From positions 1-64,000 of the forward strand of contig NZ_QNFY01000012.1 of the NCBI RefSeq assembly GCF_003290185.1: a stretch of 64,000 nt of DNA, in the 5' to 3' direction. The notes beneath the pieces were generated by a model. It was given only the letters and a program-made list of their open reading frames with translations. It had not been told where the DNA came from and ran no database searches. Position 1 is the stretch's first letter. The number at the start of each line of letters is the position of its first letter. Made by a program: the position numbers and the translations under genes. Shown in pieces: positions 18,854 to 28,160 of this stretch. The DNA is from Chryseobacterium lathyri. Its GTDB lineage: Bacteria > Bacteroidota > Bacteroidia > Flavobacteriales > Weeksellaceae.

Positions 18854-20248
18854 ATGAAAAAACAAATTTTACTTTGCTTCAGCACATTGCTGTTGCTTTT
18901 CATGGCTTCATGTTCTTCGGAAGAGTTGAACACTGAAGTGACATCTGAGAACCTTGGAAAAGAGAGTCGTATAGCCGCCGGAAAATTTGCAGGTGACGGG
19001 CAGTATGATGTTCTGGGACATGGTTATAATGCCGCGGGTGAATATGCAAATGCGAGTGCAGCAGGTTTTAAAGTAATTGATATTGACAGATTCAAGGCTG
19101 AGCAAGGTCCCAGATTGGTTGCTGAAAATACACTTTCACAAGAGTATGTTGAAGAGTATGGTGAAAATGCCGAAACCTATTCTAAAATGGTGTCGACCAA
19201 AGTAGATGTAACGGCTGGTATCCCATTATTTAAGAAAACACTTTCAGTGGGCTTTAATTCTGCAGTGACTAACACCAATAAGTTTGATGCAAAATATATT
19301 TATGGAAGTTACAATCTTTTAATCAAGCAAAGAAGATTGAGATTCAATGCAACAACAGATATGTTGGGAGACTACCTGACTCCTGAATTTACGCAGGATT
19401 TACAGACAAAAACACCTCAGCAAATTGTCCAGGATTATGGTACACACGTAACGGTAGACATTTATACGGGTGCTAAAATGGATGTTATATTCCAATCTGA
19501 AACAACTAATGAATCCCGTGACCGTGCAGCCAGAATCGGTGTGAAAGTCGGAATGAAAGGTATTTTTGATGTCAATGTAGAGAACGATGTAAATACAGCG
19601 GAATCACACAAAAACTTCTCCAGAAAATTATCATATAGAACAAGAGGGGGAGATCCTTCAAAAGGCCTGATCGGTGAATTGAACCTGGACCAATCCAATC
19701 CTAAAATCAATATCGCCAACTGGCAAAACAGTTCTACTGTAAATAATGCTGTTTTGGTAGATTTTGGAAATAATGGACTGGTATTTATTTATGATTTAGT
19801 AAAAGATCCGGTTAAAAAAGCTCAGCTTCAGGCATATGTCAATCAATATTTGATTGATAATAAAGTTTTCTTAGATTATATTCCTGTTCCGGTCTACGGT
19901 TTTTATAGTCCTGGCGACAGAGATCATTACCTAGCAACTTCTCCTGGGACACCTTATAATTATCAGGCTGAAGGCGAGCAGTTTAAAGCATATACTTATA
20001 AAGCTCCGAATACCGTTCCGGTTTATCAGTTCTACAGTGGAAGTGAAAGAGACCACTATTATTCTACTCATTCTGGAACGCCTAACCAATATACCTATGA
20101 AGGAATTGCATTTTATGCAACAATGGACAGTTCAAAAAAACCTATTTATCAGTTCTATAGCGGAAGTGAAAGAGATCACTATTATTCTACTTATCCCGGA
20201 ACTCCAATTAATTATGTAGCAGAGGGCATTCCTTTTTATGCCTATTAA
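18854..20248 (+). CDS. MACPF-domain lipoprotein with three C-terminal repeats
   Basis: The protein is 464 residues from Met 18854. The signal is MKKQILLCFSTLLLLFMASC, ending in a lipobox Cys, so the protein is probably anchored in the outer membrane. A MAC/perforin domain spans about residues 40-330 and includes the signature DYGTHV (near 195). Three repeats of about 36-40 residues follow (about 342-464), each P-(V/I)-Y-x-FYS-x-x-(E/D)RDHY-x-(S/A)T-x-x-GTP-x-x-Y-x-x-EG, like DUF5648-type tails. In Bacteroidota, MACPF proteins include secreted antimicrobial toxins acting on close relatives. The pore-forming role is known for the family; the target is unknown. Confidence 0.85.
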   Translation: MKKQILLCFSTLLLLFMASCSSEELNTEVTSENLGKESRIAAGKFAGDGQYDVLGHGYNAAGEYANASAAGFKVIDIDRFKAEQGPRLVAENTLSQEYVEEYGENAETYSKMVSTKVDVTAGIPLFKKTLSVGFNSAVTNTNKFDAKYIYGSYNLLIKQRRLRFNATTDMLGDYLTPEFTQDLQTKTPQQIVQDYGTHVTVDIYTGAKMDVIFQSETTNESRDRAARIGVKVGMKGIFDVNVENDVNTAESHKNFSRKLSYRTRGGDPSKGLIGELNLDQSNPKINIANWQNSSTVNNAVLVDFGNNGLVFIYDLVKDPVKKAQLQAYVNQYLIDNKVFLDYIPVPVYGFYSPGDRDHYLATSPGTPYNYQAEGEQFKAYTYKAPNTVPVYQFYSGSERDHYYSTHSGTPNQYTYEGIAFYATMDSSKKPIYQFYSGSERDHYYSTYPGTPINYVAEGIPFYAY

Positions 20249-20280
20249 TTAAATATATTTGTTGATATCTTTACAGGAAG

Positions 20281-20310
20281 CCGTCTCACATGAAAGTTGA
20301 GACGGTTTTT
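20281..20310 (+). terminator. Terminator of the MACPF gene
   Basis: CCGTCTCA (20281-20288) pairs with TGAGACGG (20298-20305) and is followed by TTTTTT. Confidence 0.85.
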
Positions 20311-20412
20311 TATTGGGTTTCAATTTCAATAAGTTTTTATTATGAATATTTGTTTTGGTTCTGTGGTGGAAATTATGAACTTATAGGCGAGGTAAATAAT
20401 ATTTCAAATCCT

Positions 20413-20420
20413 TAACTTTG
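20413..20420 (+). promoter_or_regulatory. Candidate -7 element of map
   Basis: TAACTTTG fits TAnnTTTG and lies 60 bases before the map start. A matching TTG was not clear. Confidence 0.35.
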
Positions 20421-20479
20421 TCGTTTTCAAACGGTATTAAACTCGTGAAAAAAAATCCATATAACCAAAAGAAACAACA

Positions 20480-21244
20480 ATGTCAATAACGAATGAACAT
20501 GAATTGGCAGGAATGCAGAAAGTGAGTGAAGCTGTAGCCTATACCTTAAAAGAAATGATTAATTATGCCCAACCCGGTATGACGACAAAAGAAATTGATG
20601 AATACGGGGCGAAGATCCTTTCAGATTTTGGTGCAAAATCAGCTCCTTATTTAACGTATGGTTTTCCTGGTTGGACCTGTATCAGTGTGGATAATGAATT
20701 TTGTCATGGTATTCCGACTGATCAACGGATTTTAAAAGAAGGAGATCTGATTAATATTGATGTTTCAGCAGAACTTAACGGATATTGGGCAGATAACGGA
20801 GGTTCTTTTGTTATTGGAAAAGATATTAATTCCCACCAAAAACTGGTAGATGCTTCCAAAGATATTTTACAAAAAGCCATCAATTCTATAAAAGGAGGTG
20901 TGAAAATAGCTGATATTGGATTTCTCATGGAAACTGAAGCTAAGAAAAGAGGTTTTAAAGTGATTAAGAATCTTGCCGGGCATGGTGTTGGGAAAAGCTT
21001 ACACGAGCAGCCTGATGAGCTGTTTAATTATAAAAACCGTTTCGATTCCAGACGGTTCAAAAAGAACTCTGTGGTGGCCATAGAGACATTTATTTCAACA
21101 TCTTCAAACCTTGCTGTAGAGCTCAATGACGGTTGGACCATGGTAGGGAACAAAGGAGGGTATATGGCACAGCACGAACATACCATTGTGGTTACGGATG
21201 GAAAACCCATTATTTTAACACAAATGAATGAAATCCTGAACTAA
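20480..21244 (+). CDS. map: Type I methionine aminopeptidase
   Basis: The protein has 254 residues, the usual length for bacterial Map. It removes the initiator Met from new proteins in the cytoplasm. The metal site is complete: Asp in LINIDVSAEL, Asp in GYWADNGGSF, His in LAGHGVGKSLHE, Glu in VVAIETFIS and Glu in QHEHTIVV. The substrate-side His is in FCHGIP. It stands alone with its own terminator, outside the ribosomal-protein/secY neighbourhood, so it may be a second copy in the genome. Confidence 0.93.
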   Translation: MSITNEHELAGMQKVSEAVAYTLKEMINYAQPGMTTKEIDEYGAKILSDFGAKSAPYLTYGFPGWTCISVDNEFCHGIPTDQRILKEGDLINIDVSAELNGYWADNGGSFVIGKDINSHQKLVDASKDILQKAINSIKGGVKIADIGFLMETEAKKRGFKVIKNLAGHGVGKSLHEQPDELFNYKNRFDSRRFKKNSVVAIETFISTSSNLAVELNDGWTMVGNKGGYMAQHEHTIVVTDGKPIILTQMNEILN

Positions 21245-21266
21245 GAATTTACTCTTCATATAGAAT

Positions 21267-21300
21267 AAAAAGACACTTACATCAATGCAAGTGTCTTTTT
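21267..21300. terminator. Terminator between map and the TonB-type receptor
   Basis: AAAAGACACTT (21268-21278) pairs with AAGTGTCTTTT (21289-21299). T-runs on both strands serve the convergent genes. Confidence 0.8.
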
Positions 21301-21365
21301 TAGCTATTATTTTTGCTTGTTTATTTCGTTTGCAAACAGTCTCTGCCGGCACTTATTTTTTATTT

Positions 21366-23507
21366 TTATTTTCCGCCGCCGCTGTTTTTCTCTACATCCG
21401 TCTTCGTATTTCCCTTTACTTTCTGATTTCCGAAACGTTTCACAAAAGTAAGTGAAAATCCATACCAGTCGGATCTGGTAGAACTTCTGGTGGTTCCGAC
21501 CTGGCTGAAGGTGGTGGAATCAAAATTCGGTCTGCTGAAAATATTCATCAGCTGAAGGCTTACTTCCATCTGCGTTTTAGGGAATATTTTGGTGGCAGAG
21601 ATATTGTGGAAAATATTCGTTTTATTCGCATAGGAATTTCCGTTGTTCTGGTTGGAAAGCTCTACCCATGCACTTAGGTTAATGTTTTTGTCAAACAGGT
21701 TGGTGTACGACAGATTAGCTGAAGCACCCAGATAGCTTATATAATTTTTACCCTTCAGATCATTGACTTCGTTGAAATCATGATTGTCGATATAATACCA
21801 TCCAACTCCTACATTCACATTCATTTTATTTTTCAGGAAAGTCTGGTTGGTATTCGCAAACAGATAATACTTCTGCACCTTTCCGTTGAAATTGGCAGGC
21901 AGGCTAACCGTTCTTCCATTTTCCTCTGCAATAGATGTCCAGTAATCCCTGTCAGTGTACATATATCTGGCCGAAAGAAAATACTTTTTCAGGATCCCGA
22001 ATTTCATATAGAGCCTGTGACTGGGGTTAGGCTCCAGGTCCATATTTCCACGTGAGTACGTTCCGTCATTGGTAGGGACAAGAAAAGGATTAAATTCCGA
22101 ATACCACGGACGCCAGAGATTACGGTTATAAGTAAGACTCAGATCATATTTATCCGAAAAAGAATATTTCACCAATAGATTGGGAAGAAGAGTACTGTAA
22201 GAATCTTTTCTTTCCGTACCGGCTACATCCTGTCTCATTTTATAATCGATATGTTCATAACGGACTCCCACTCTTGTTTCCAGCTTCTCGAAAAAAGTTT
22301 TGCTGTAGTTCACATACAGGGAATTGATATTATCCTCATAGTGGAAAACATCGTTCGAAGGGAGATTATCTGCATTGTTTCCGGATACATTATTGGGGAT
22401 CACATTGTTATTGAAATCCATTTTTCCACCCACTTCAAAGCTTCCGCCCTTTCCAAGCGGTTGCGTATAATCTACTTTTAGATAATAGTTTCGGGTCTGT
22501 TCATGAGAATCCAGGCCTAACAAGCTCACAGCCGGTGTTATATTGGATGTTTTTAAAAACCAATTTGTATTTTCCTGAGAATTGTAATTGGACCCTAAAT
22601 TGACATCCAATATCCTGTTTTTCTCTTTATCATAATACTTATAAAAAAGATTTGTTCCCAGCGTTCGGTAGCGCCCTGTTGCATCCTGCTCCTGATGATA
22701 AGAATCAAACAGCACATCATTTTTCGACCGTATGAAGTCAGAATCCGAGGTTGTGGAACTTTTGCTTTGATAATATTCAAGGATAAGTCCTATATTATTT
22801 TTATCATTCAGTTCATATTCAGAGGTTGAGGAAAGGGAAGGACTTTTATTTCTGCTTATGTTTTCATTGTTGGTTTGGGTAACATCATTATCCTTGTATA
22901 AAGAGTTGATGTATAGGCTCTTTTGTGCCCAGGTATTGTCGCTGTAACTTCCGACAAGAGTCTGCGTGAAATTTTTCTTGTGGTAATTAAGATTAAGATT
23001 CGTATACTGAGAATTTTTAGTATTCTGCCTGTTATTGAAGGTTACGCTGCCCTTCATTCCTTCATCATCTCTCTTTTTCAGTACAATATTGATGACCGAT
23101 CCGGCTGTTTCATAACGGGATGACGGGCTTGTGATCACCTCAATTTTCATCAGATTATCTGCAGGAATGGTTTTCAGATATTCCTTTAATTCCTTCCCAG
23201 TAAAAACAGATTTTCTATCGTTGATGTAAACCGTCACCGATTCGCCCTCCGCTTTTATGGCATCGTTATTGTCAATGCTCACCAAAGGGGTCATTCTAAG
23301 GACATCCCAGGTTGTATTTCCTGCAAGGATAGAGCTGTTGGACACATTAAACACCGTTCTGTCCACCTTGGATTCTACAGTAGGTTTTCTGGCCGTTAAT
23401 GTAACCCCTTCAATCTGGTTTTCCTTCTCCTTGATGGTGTCATTTTTTACTTGTGCAAATGTTAAAGAACCGATTAATAATGCAGCTGAAGATATAATTA
23501 TTTTCAT
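21366..23507 (-). CDS. TonB-dependent receptor-like outer-membrane beta-barrel protein
   Basis: The protein has 713 residues with signal peptide MKIIISSAALLIGSLTFAQ. A plug-like domain spans about 35-150: DRTVFNVSNSSILAGNTTWD, VYINDRKSV, then IPADNLMKIEVITSPSSRYE and INIVLKK. A large C-terminal outer-membrane barrel follows, with alternating aromatic strands. It lacks the N-terminal carboxypeptidase-D-like domain seen in many relatives. It belongs to the outer-membrane receptor family with a short plug; the substrate is unknown and there is no SusD partner next to it. Confidence 0.85.
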   Translation of the reverse strand: MKIIISSAALLIGSLTFAQVKNDTIKEKENQIEGVTLTARKPTVESKVDRTVFNVSNSSILAGNTTWDVLRMTPLVSIDNNDAIKAEGESVTVYINDRKSVFTGKELKEYLKTIPADNLMKIEVITSPSSRYETAGSVINIVLKKRDDEGMKGSVTFNNRQNTKNSQYTNLNLNYHKKNFTQTLVGSYSDNTWAQKSLYINSLYKDNDVTQTNNENISRNKSPSLSSTSEYELNDKNNIGLILEYYQSKSSTTSDSDFIRSKNDVLFDSYHQEQDATGRYRTLGTNLFYKYYDKEKNRILDVNLGSNYNSQENTNWFLKTSNITPAVSLLGLDSHEQTRNYYLKVDYTQPLGKGGSFEVGGKMDFNNNVIPNNVSGNNADNLPSNDVFHYEDNINSLYVNYSKTFFEKLETRVGVRYEHIDYKMRQDVAGTERKDSYSTLLPNLLVKYSFSDKYDLSLTYNRNLWRPWYSEFNPFLVPTNDGTYSRGNMDLEPNPSHRLYMKFGILKKYFLSARYMYTDRDYWTSIAEENGRTVSLPANFNGKVQKYYLFANTNQTFLKNKMNVNVGVGWYYIDNHDFNEVNDLKGKNYISYLGASANLSYTNLFDKNINLSAWVELSNQNNGNSYANKTNIFHNISATKIFPKTQMEVSLQLMNIFSRPNFDSTTFSQVGTTRSSTRSDWYGFSLTFVKRFGNQKVKGNTKTDVEKNSGGGK

Positions 23508-23812
23508 TCAAAGTGATATTTCACCAATAAGACAGTTATTGCAGGACATTTGTTACATCACATTGGGGAAATAAATAAAAAATTCACCGATACTGTTGTT
23601 TTTATTGAAAATTATACTCCATAAGAAGTGTTGGGGCTGATCCATTTACTGTTTCATATCAAAAGTTACAGAACTATGTGCAGAAGATATTAGATCATAT
23701 AAAGTAAAACGCTCCCTTTATTCGTTGATTCATATAAATAAGAAATCTATTCTTATATTTATTCATCTGATACATCTTAATGATCAGGATTCAGAGCATA
23801 AAAACAGTGATA

Positions 23813-24859
23813 ATGAATTTAAAGAAACAAATGGGGCAGTTTCCCAACGAAAAAAGAAAAACCTATTTCAGTACGCTGACCAACTATACCAACGGAAAAT
23901 TTCAGAATATACTTCCCACACCTGCATTACTGGAAGGAGAAAGCATGACCAAATTACTCCTGCAGGCCCTATGCAAAGTTGAGAATACAAGCCCGAAATC
24001 ATCTCTTCCCTTTGTGATCACAGATCTGAAAAACCTTAAACCGGAAGAAAATGTTCTCGTATGGTTCGGGCACAGCTCTTACTTTATCCAGATCGATGGC
24101 AAAAAATTCCTTGTAGATCCTGTCTTCAGTGGCAACGCTTCACCAATGCCGGGTTCCCTAAAGGCCTTCCCCGGATCAGATCATTACAAACCGGAAGATA
24201 TGCCGGATATAGACTTTCTCCTGATTTCCCATGATCATTGGGATCACCTGGATTATTCCACTGTTCAGACGCTTAAAGACAAAGTAGGTCAGGTGATATG
24301 CGGACTGGGGACAGGGCAGCATTTCGAGTACTGGGGCTGGGATTCAGAAAAAATTATTGAGAAAAACTGGTGGGACAGCATTTATCTGGAAGGTGGCTTC
24401 ACCATTACACTGACTCCTGCAAGACATTTCTCGGGAAGACTCCTGAACCGGAATATCTCACTGTGGACTTCCTTTGTTTTACAGACTCCATCTAAAAAAT
24501 TGTTCTTAGGCGGTGACAGCGGTTACGGAGATCACTTTAAAGAGATCGGGGAGAAGTACGGACCGTTTGATCTTGCGGTTATGGAATGCGGCCAATACAA
24601 TGAAAAATGGCCTTACATTCACAGCCTTCCGGAGCAGATTATCAAAGAAGTACAGGAGTTGAAAGCTAAAAACTTTATTCCTGTCCATAATTCTAAATTT
24701 AAATTAGCTCAGCATCCCTGGTTTGAGCCATTGGAACTTGTTTCAAAATATGCAGAAGAAAACAGTATCCCTGTGACACTTCCTATGATTGGAGAAAAAA
24801 CAGATCTCGATCAGCTGGGAGAAATAACCTGGAAAAAATGGTGGAAGGAATTGATGTAA
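23813..24859 (+). CDS. MBL-fold metal-dependent hydrolase (NAPE-PLD-like)
   Basis: The protein is 348 residues from Met 23813; 23780 is an alternative upstream Met. It has the metallo-beta-lactamase core, LVWFGHSSYFIQIDGKKFLV-DPVFS, then the metal-binding SHDHWDHLD, PARHFSGR and GGDSGYGDHF, and a late PVHNSKF. The layout matches the NAPE-hydrolysing phospholipase D-like/UlaG-like branch. The substrate is likely a phosphodiester or lipid amide but cannot be read from sequence. No signal peptide is visible. Confidence 0.85.
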   Translation: MNLKKQMGQFPNEKRKTYFSTLTNYTNGKFQNILPTPALLEGESMTKLLLQALCKVENTSPKSSLPFVITDLKNLKPEENVLVWFGHSSYFIQIDGKKFLVDPVFSGNASPMPGSLKAFPGSDHYKPEDMPDIDFLLISHDHWDHLDYSTVQTLKDKVGQVICGLGTGQHFEYWGWDSEKIIEKNWWDSIYLEGGFTITLTPARHFSGRLLNRNISLWTSFVLQTPSKKLFLGGDSGYGDHFKEIGEKYGPFDLAVMECGQYNEKWPYIHSLPEQIIKEVQELKAKNFIPVHNSKFKLAQHPWFEPLELVSKYAEENSIPVTLPMIGEKTDLDQLGEITWKKWWKELM

Positions 24860-24915
24860 TTCAGAGCTTTGTAGAAAATCTTTATTCTGTTATCAATCTT
24901 ATAAAATATCTGTAA

Positions 24916-25566
24916 ATGGATATGTTTAAATCCTGTATTTCATTAATTTCAGATCCCTGGAAAGAAAAATATCGGGCTGTTCTTGCCAGAGAGCATCTAC
25001 AAACTATGGAAAATAATATCGTGAAATTTCAGAACAAGAGTCTGGAATGGGAGCAGCCATATTTTAATGAAGAAATTAAAACAGACAGAAAAGAAAGTTT
25101 TGAGCTTTTTATCAATATATTTCAAAACAAGGATACAGATGAGGTAAAAGCAGCTCATCTTGAAAAAATACCTTTTGAACACTGGCTGAATATTTTGGGA
25201 CAGCGCCTGACTTCTGCCAGCGTTCGTGATGAAAATGCTGTTCCACCTTTGAAAGATACTTTGCTTGAAGCCTGCCGGAAACCTTTTAACAGCGAAATTA
25301 CCATTGCGCAGAGAGCCTGGGAAAAACATATCGGAAGAATGGATGATGAGTTTTGGGGCGAGATCAAAGGGAATAATCTGCAGAAACAGGAAAAAGTCAT
25401 GGAAAAGATCAGCTATATTCTGGACAACAGAACCTGGTGGAATGTTTTCTATCATTACAAACATGAACTTGTTTTTGAAGCCAGGGAAAAAGAAGGTCAC
25501 GGGATCCGATGGAGCCACGGAGGAAAACAGTTAATCGGTTTCCTGGAAAAATTTATCAATGAATAG
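24916..25566 (+). CDS. Hypothetical soluble protein
   Basis: The protein has 216 residues and I do not recognise the family. It is hydrophilic and helical, rich in Trp and charged residues (SLEWEQPYF, RAWEKHIGRMDDEFWGE, then TWWNVFYHYKHEL). No signal or membrane segment is present. It follows the MBL gene after 56 bases in the same direction and could be co-transcribed. Confidence 0.6.
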   Translation: MDMFKSCISLISDPWKEKYRAVLAREHLQTMENNIVKFQNKSLEWEQPYFNEEIKTDRKESFELFINIFQNKDTDEVKAAHLEKIPFEHWLNILGQRLTSASVRDENAVPPLKDTLLEACRKPFNSEITIAQRAWEKHIGRMDDEFWGEIKGNNLQKQEKVMEKISYILDNRTWWNVFYHYKHELVFEAREKEGHGIRWSHGGKQLIGFLEKFINE

Positions 25567-25693
25567 CGTATAAAACTTTACTTGCGTAAAAAGATTGCGT
25601 ACTGTGCAGATAATTTTGTATTGATAAAGTTTCAGATCAAAAATTTATCAATACAAATCAATCTTATCTGTCCTTTATACAAAACAAAAACAA

Positions 25694-26479
25694 ATGAATA
25701 CATACATTGATATTGGCATTAACCTGACCAATAAACAGTTCTATAATGAACACGAAGAAATTGTTAACCGCGCCCTGGATAATGGAGTGGAACAAATGAT
25801 CCTCACCGGGACTAGCGTACGCGGAAGCAAAGAATCTGCTGAAATCGCAGAAGAATATCCCGGGATTTTATTTTCTACAGCAGGAATTCATCCCCACGAT
25901 GCCAAATCCTTTAACCAGGAGAGTATCCGGGAACTTCGGAACCTTTTGAAATTGAATCATGTGGTATCGGTAGGAGAGTGCGGACTGGATTTTGACCGGG
26001 ATTTTTCTCCAAGACCTATTCAGGAAAAATGCTACAGAGCCCAGCTGGAATTGGCCGTTGAGGTTCGTAAGCCTCTTTTCCTTCATGAAAGATCAGCTTT
26101 TAAAAGATTTAATGAAATTACAGATGAATACCTTACCAACTTGCCGGAAGCTGTTGTCCATTGTTTCACAGGAACGCTGGAGGAAGCTAAAATCTATCTG
26201 GATAAAGGATTTTATCTGGGATTTACCGGAGCTATAAGTGATGGCAAAAGATTTAAACAGCTGGAAGAAGTAATAAAATATACACCGATAGATCGCATGA
26301 TGATAGAAACTGATGCCCCGTTCATGCTGCCGAAAAATATGCCGAGAATGCAGAACCGCCGGAATGAACCTTCCTTCCTGCCATATGTAGCACAGACAAT
26401 CGCACACCTAAAGAAGATAAGTATTTCAGAAGTCGCACATGAAACTACGGAAACCGCCAGAAATTTTTTCAAACTATAA
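25694..26479 (+). CDS. tatD: TatD-family metal-dependent deoxyribonuclease
   Basis: The protein has 261 residues, the usual TatD length. It starts YIDIGINLTN, followed by AGIHPHDAK, VSVGECGLDF, PLFLHERSA, VVHCFTGT and MIETDAPFM, all family hallmarks including the metal-binding His, Glu and Asp residues. The first motif is DIGIN rather than the usual DxHxH, as in the YjjV/TatD subgroup that lacks the first two His. Members act as 3'-5' exonucleases in DNA repair or degradation. A terminator follows. Confidence 0.85.
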   Translation: MNTYIDIGINLTNKQFYNEHEEIVNRALDNGVEQMILTGTSVRGSKESAEIAEEYPGILFSTAGIHPHDAKSFNQESIRELRNLLKLNHVVSVGECGLDFDRDFSPRPIQEKCYRAQLELAVEVRKPLFLHERSAFKRFNEITDEYLTNLPEAVVHCFTGTLEEAKIYLDKGFYLGFTGAISDGKRFKQLEEVIKYTPIDRMMIETDAPFMLPKNMPRMQNRRNEPSFLPYVAQTIAHLKKISISEVAHETTETARNFFKL

Positions 26480-26516
26480 AAAAGAGCTCTACTCATCAGG
26501 TAAAGCTCTTTTTTTA
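26478..26516. terminator. Terminator between tatD and deoD
   Basis: AAAAGAGCT (26479-26487) pairs with AGCTCTTTT (26504-26512), with further T's. It serves convergent genes. Confidence 0.75.
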
Positions 26517-26554
26517 TGGCGAAACTGCGAAACAGCAGCTTAACTTCTTTTCTA

Positions 26555-27265
26555 TTAAAGACTTTTTATCGCTGATTCCAGAGCCAGCTCCATCATTGGT
26601 TTAAGGGCTTTTTCTCTCTCATCAGCAGAAATCTTTTCGTGGGTAGGAATAATATCGGTTACCGTAAGAATCGTAGCTGCATTTTTTCCTAAATGTTGGG
26701 CATTCGCGAATAATCCGAAAGCTTCCATTTCTACGGCCGGACAGTTGTACTTAGTAGCAATAGCAGGAACATTTGGGTCTTTTCTGTAGAAAATATCGCT
26801 GCTGTGTACATTGATCGCTTTGGTTGCTAAAGAAAGCTCCTGAGCGGTTTCATTGATCGTTCCGAAGATATTTCCCTGATGAGGAAGTATCTCATCTTCA
26901 ATTTCCCAGGCATATTTTGCATACGTACTTTCACTCGCTGCATTTTCAATATTTAAAATATCAAAAAGCTTAAGGTCTGTTGTATAGGCTCCACATGTTC
27001 CGATCCTGATGATGGTATCTACTTCATATTCCGTAAATAATTCAAAAGAATAGATCCCGATGCTCGGAAAGCCCATTCCGCTGGCGCCTACAGTGATTTC
27101 CTTACCTTTATAAAGACCGGTATAATAAAAGATTCCTCTTGTTTTGCTGACCAGCTTAGCATTTTCCAAATAATTTTCAGCAATATATTGTGCACGAAGC
27201 GGATCCCCCGGCTGCAATACTACTTTGGCAATTTCTCCTTTTTTTGCACTGATGTGAATACTCAT
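26555..27265 (-). CDS. deoD: Purine-nucleoside phosphorylase, DeoD type
   Basis: The protein is 236 residues from the ATG ending at 27265, where MSIHISAKKGEIA matches the family start; a reading to 27295 is longer than usual. Motifs are VLQPGDPLRA (phosphate site), GxGMGFPSIGIYSFEL, RIGTCGAY, then AVEMEAFGLF and VTDIIPTHE. It splits purine nucleosides into base and ribose-1-phosphate in salvage. It appears monocistronic. Confidence 0.93.
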   Translation of the reverse strand: MSIHISAKKGEIAKVVLQPGDPLRAQYIAENYLENAKLVSKTRGIFYYTGLYKGKEITVGASGMGFPSIGIYSFELFTEYEVDTIIRIGTCGAYTTDLKLFDILNIENAASESTYAKYAWEIEDEILPHQGNIFGTINETAQELSLATKAINVHSSDIFYRKDPNVPAIATKYNCPAVEMEAFGLFANAQHLGKNAATILTVTDIIPTHEKISADEREKALKPMMELALESAIKSL

Positions 27266-27356
27266 AATGTTATTTTGAAGCGACAAAGATAACAACTTTT
27301 AGATTGTAACATTTCAACGTTTGTATTTCAATACCCTAAGTTTTCTAAGTACAAAT

Positions 27357-27402
27357 TCCCCTCCTCCGGAGGGGTGGCAGATCGAAGATCTGACGGGGTG
27401 GT
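27357..27402. repeat. Short palindromic intergenic element
   Basis: CCCCTCCTCCGGAGGGG is a perfect hairpin (27358-27374). It is followed by AGATCGAAGATCT and GACGGGGTGG. Elements of this look are scattered between genes in Flavobacteriia genomes. Function is unknown. Confidence 0.6.
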
Positions 27403-27571
27403 TAAAAAAGGAAAAAGCTTTTCCGAACAAACCTCATAGATTTCCAAAACCTATGAGGCTTAATCAGAAGCTTAATATTTAGTATTGCCAATACAGTTTC
27501 AAAAAAGAATAATACAGAAGAAGTATTTGAGGAATCTCCTCCTTACTTTAGCAAAGTAAAAGATAATCATA

Positions 27572-27961
27572 ATGAAAATTGAGCATGTTGCTTTTTGGGT
27601 AAAAGATCTGGAAAAGATCAGAGAATTCTATCAGAAATATTTTGGAGCCGTTTCCAATGAAAAATATCACAATTCTCTAAAACAGTTTCAGTCTTATTTT
27701 TTAAGCTTTGACAATGGCTGCCGTCTCGAGATCATGACCAGACCGGATATTCAGGAAAGCAACAATTCTTATGATGTCCAGCAATATGGGATCATTCATT
27801 TGGCGTTCTCGACAGGCAGCAAAGAAAAAGTGGATGAACTGACAGAAATTTTAAGAAAAGACGGTTACACTATAGCCGGAGAGCCACGTACAACAGGCGA
27901 CGGCTATTATGAAAGTGTTATTCTGGATCCTGAAAATAATATTATAGAAATAACAGATTGA
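27572..27961 (+). CDS. VOC-family (glyoxalase/dioxygenase-like) protein
   Basis: The protein has 129 residues. Two beta-alpha-beta-beta-beta modules are present: MKIEHVAFWVKDLEKIREFY and the later GIIHLAFSTGSKEKVDELT. Candidate metal ligands are His5, Glu55 (CRLEIM), His in IIHLAF, and Glu near the end (NIIEI). It is a small VOC protein, often involved in metabolite detoxification or antibiotic resistance. The substrate is unknown. Confidence 0.85.
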   Translation: MKIEHVAFWVKDLEKIREFYQKYFGAVSNEKYHNSLKQFQSYFLSFDNGCRLEIMTRPDIQESNNSYDVQQYGIIHLAFSTGSKEKVDELTEILRKDGYTIAGEPRTTGDGYYESVILDPENNIIEITD

Positions 27962-28148
27962 TTTGTAATCTGAAAAGAGGTCTTCACAGGAGCAAAATAT
28001 CAGAGCCACCTGCTAAATCTGCGAGAGTAAAAATACAACATCAAATATCTAAGTCATAATTAATAGGCATTTTGTGAATTATTTATCATAAAGATTATTT
28101 AGCTGCCAATCACTCACATAAAAAATTTTATTCTCTGCAAAATAGTTT

Positions 28149-28156
28149 TATTTTTG
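28149..28156 (+). promoter_or_regulatory. Candidate -7 element of the MoxR/vWA operon
   Basis: TATTTTTG fits TAnnTTTG and lies only five bases before the first ATG at 28161. If used, the mRNA would be nearly leaderless. No TTG partner was found. Confidence 0.35.
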
Positions 28157-28160
28157 TTAG

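Noticed and set aside
24997..25534. ORFs opposite and out of frame within 24916-25566
   Set aside because: Shadows of the plus-strand hypothetical gene, which has better continuity and context.
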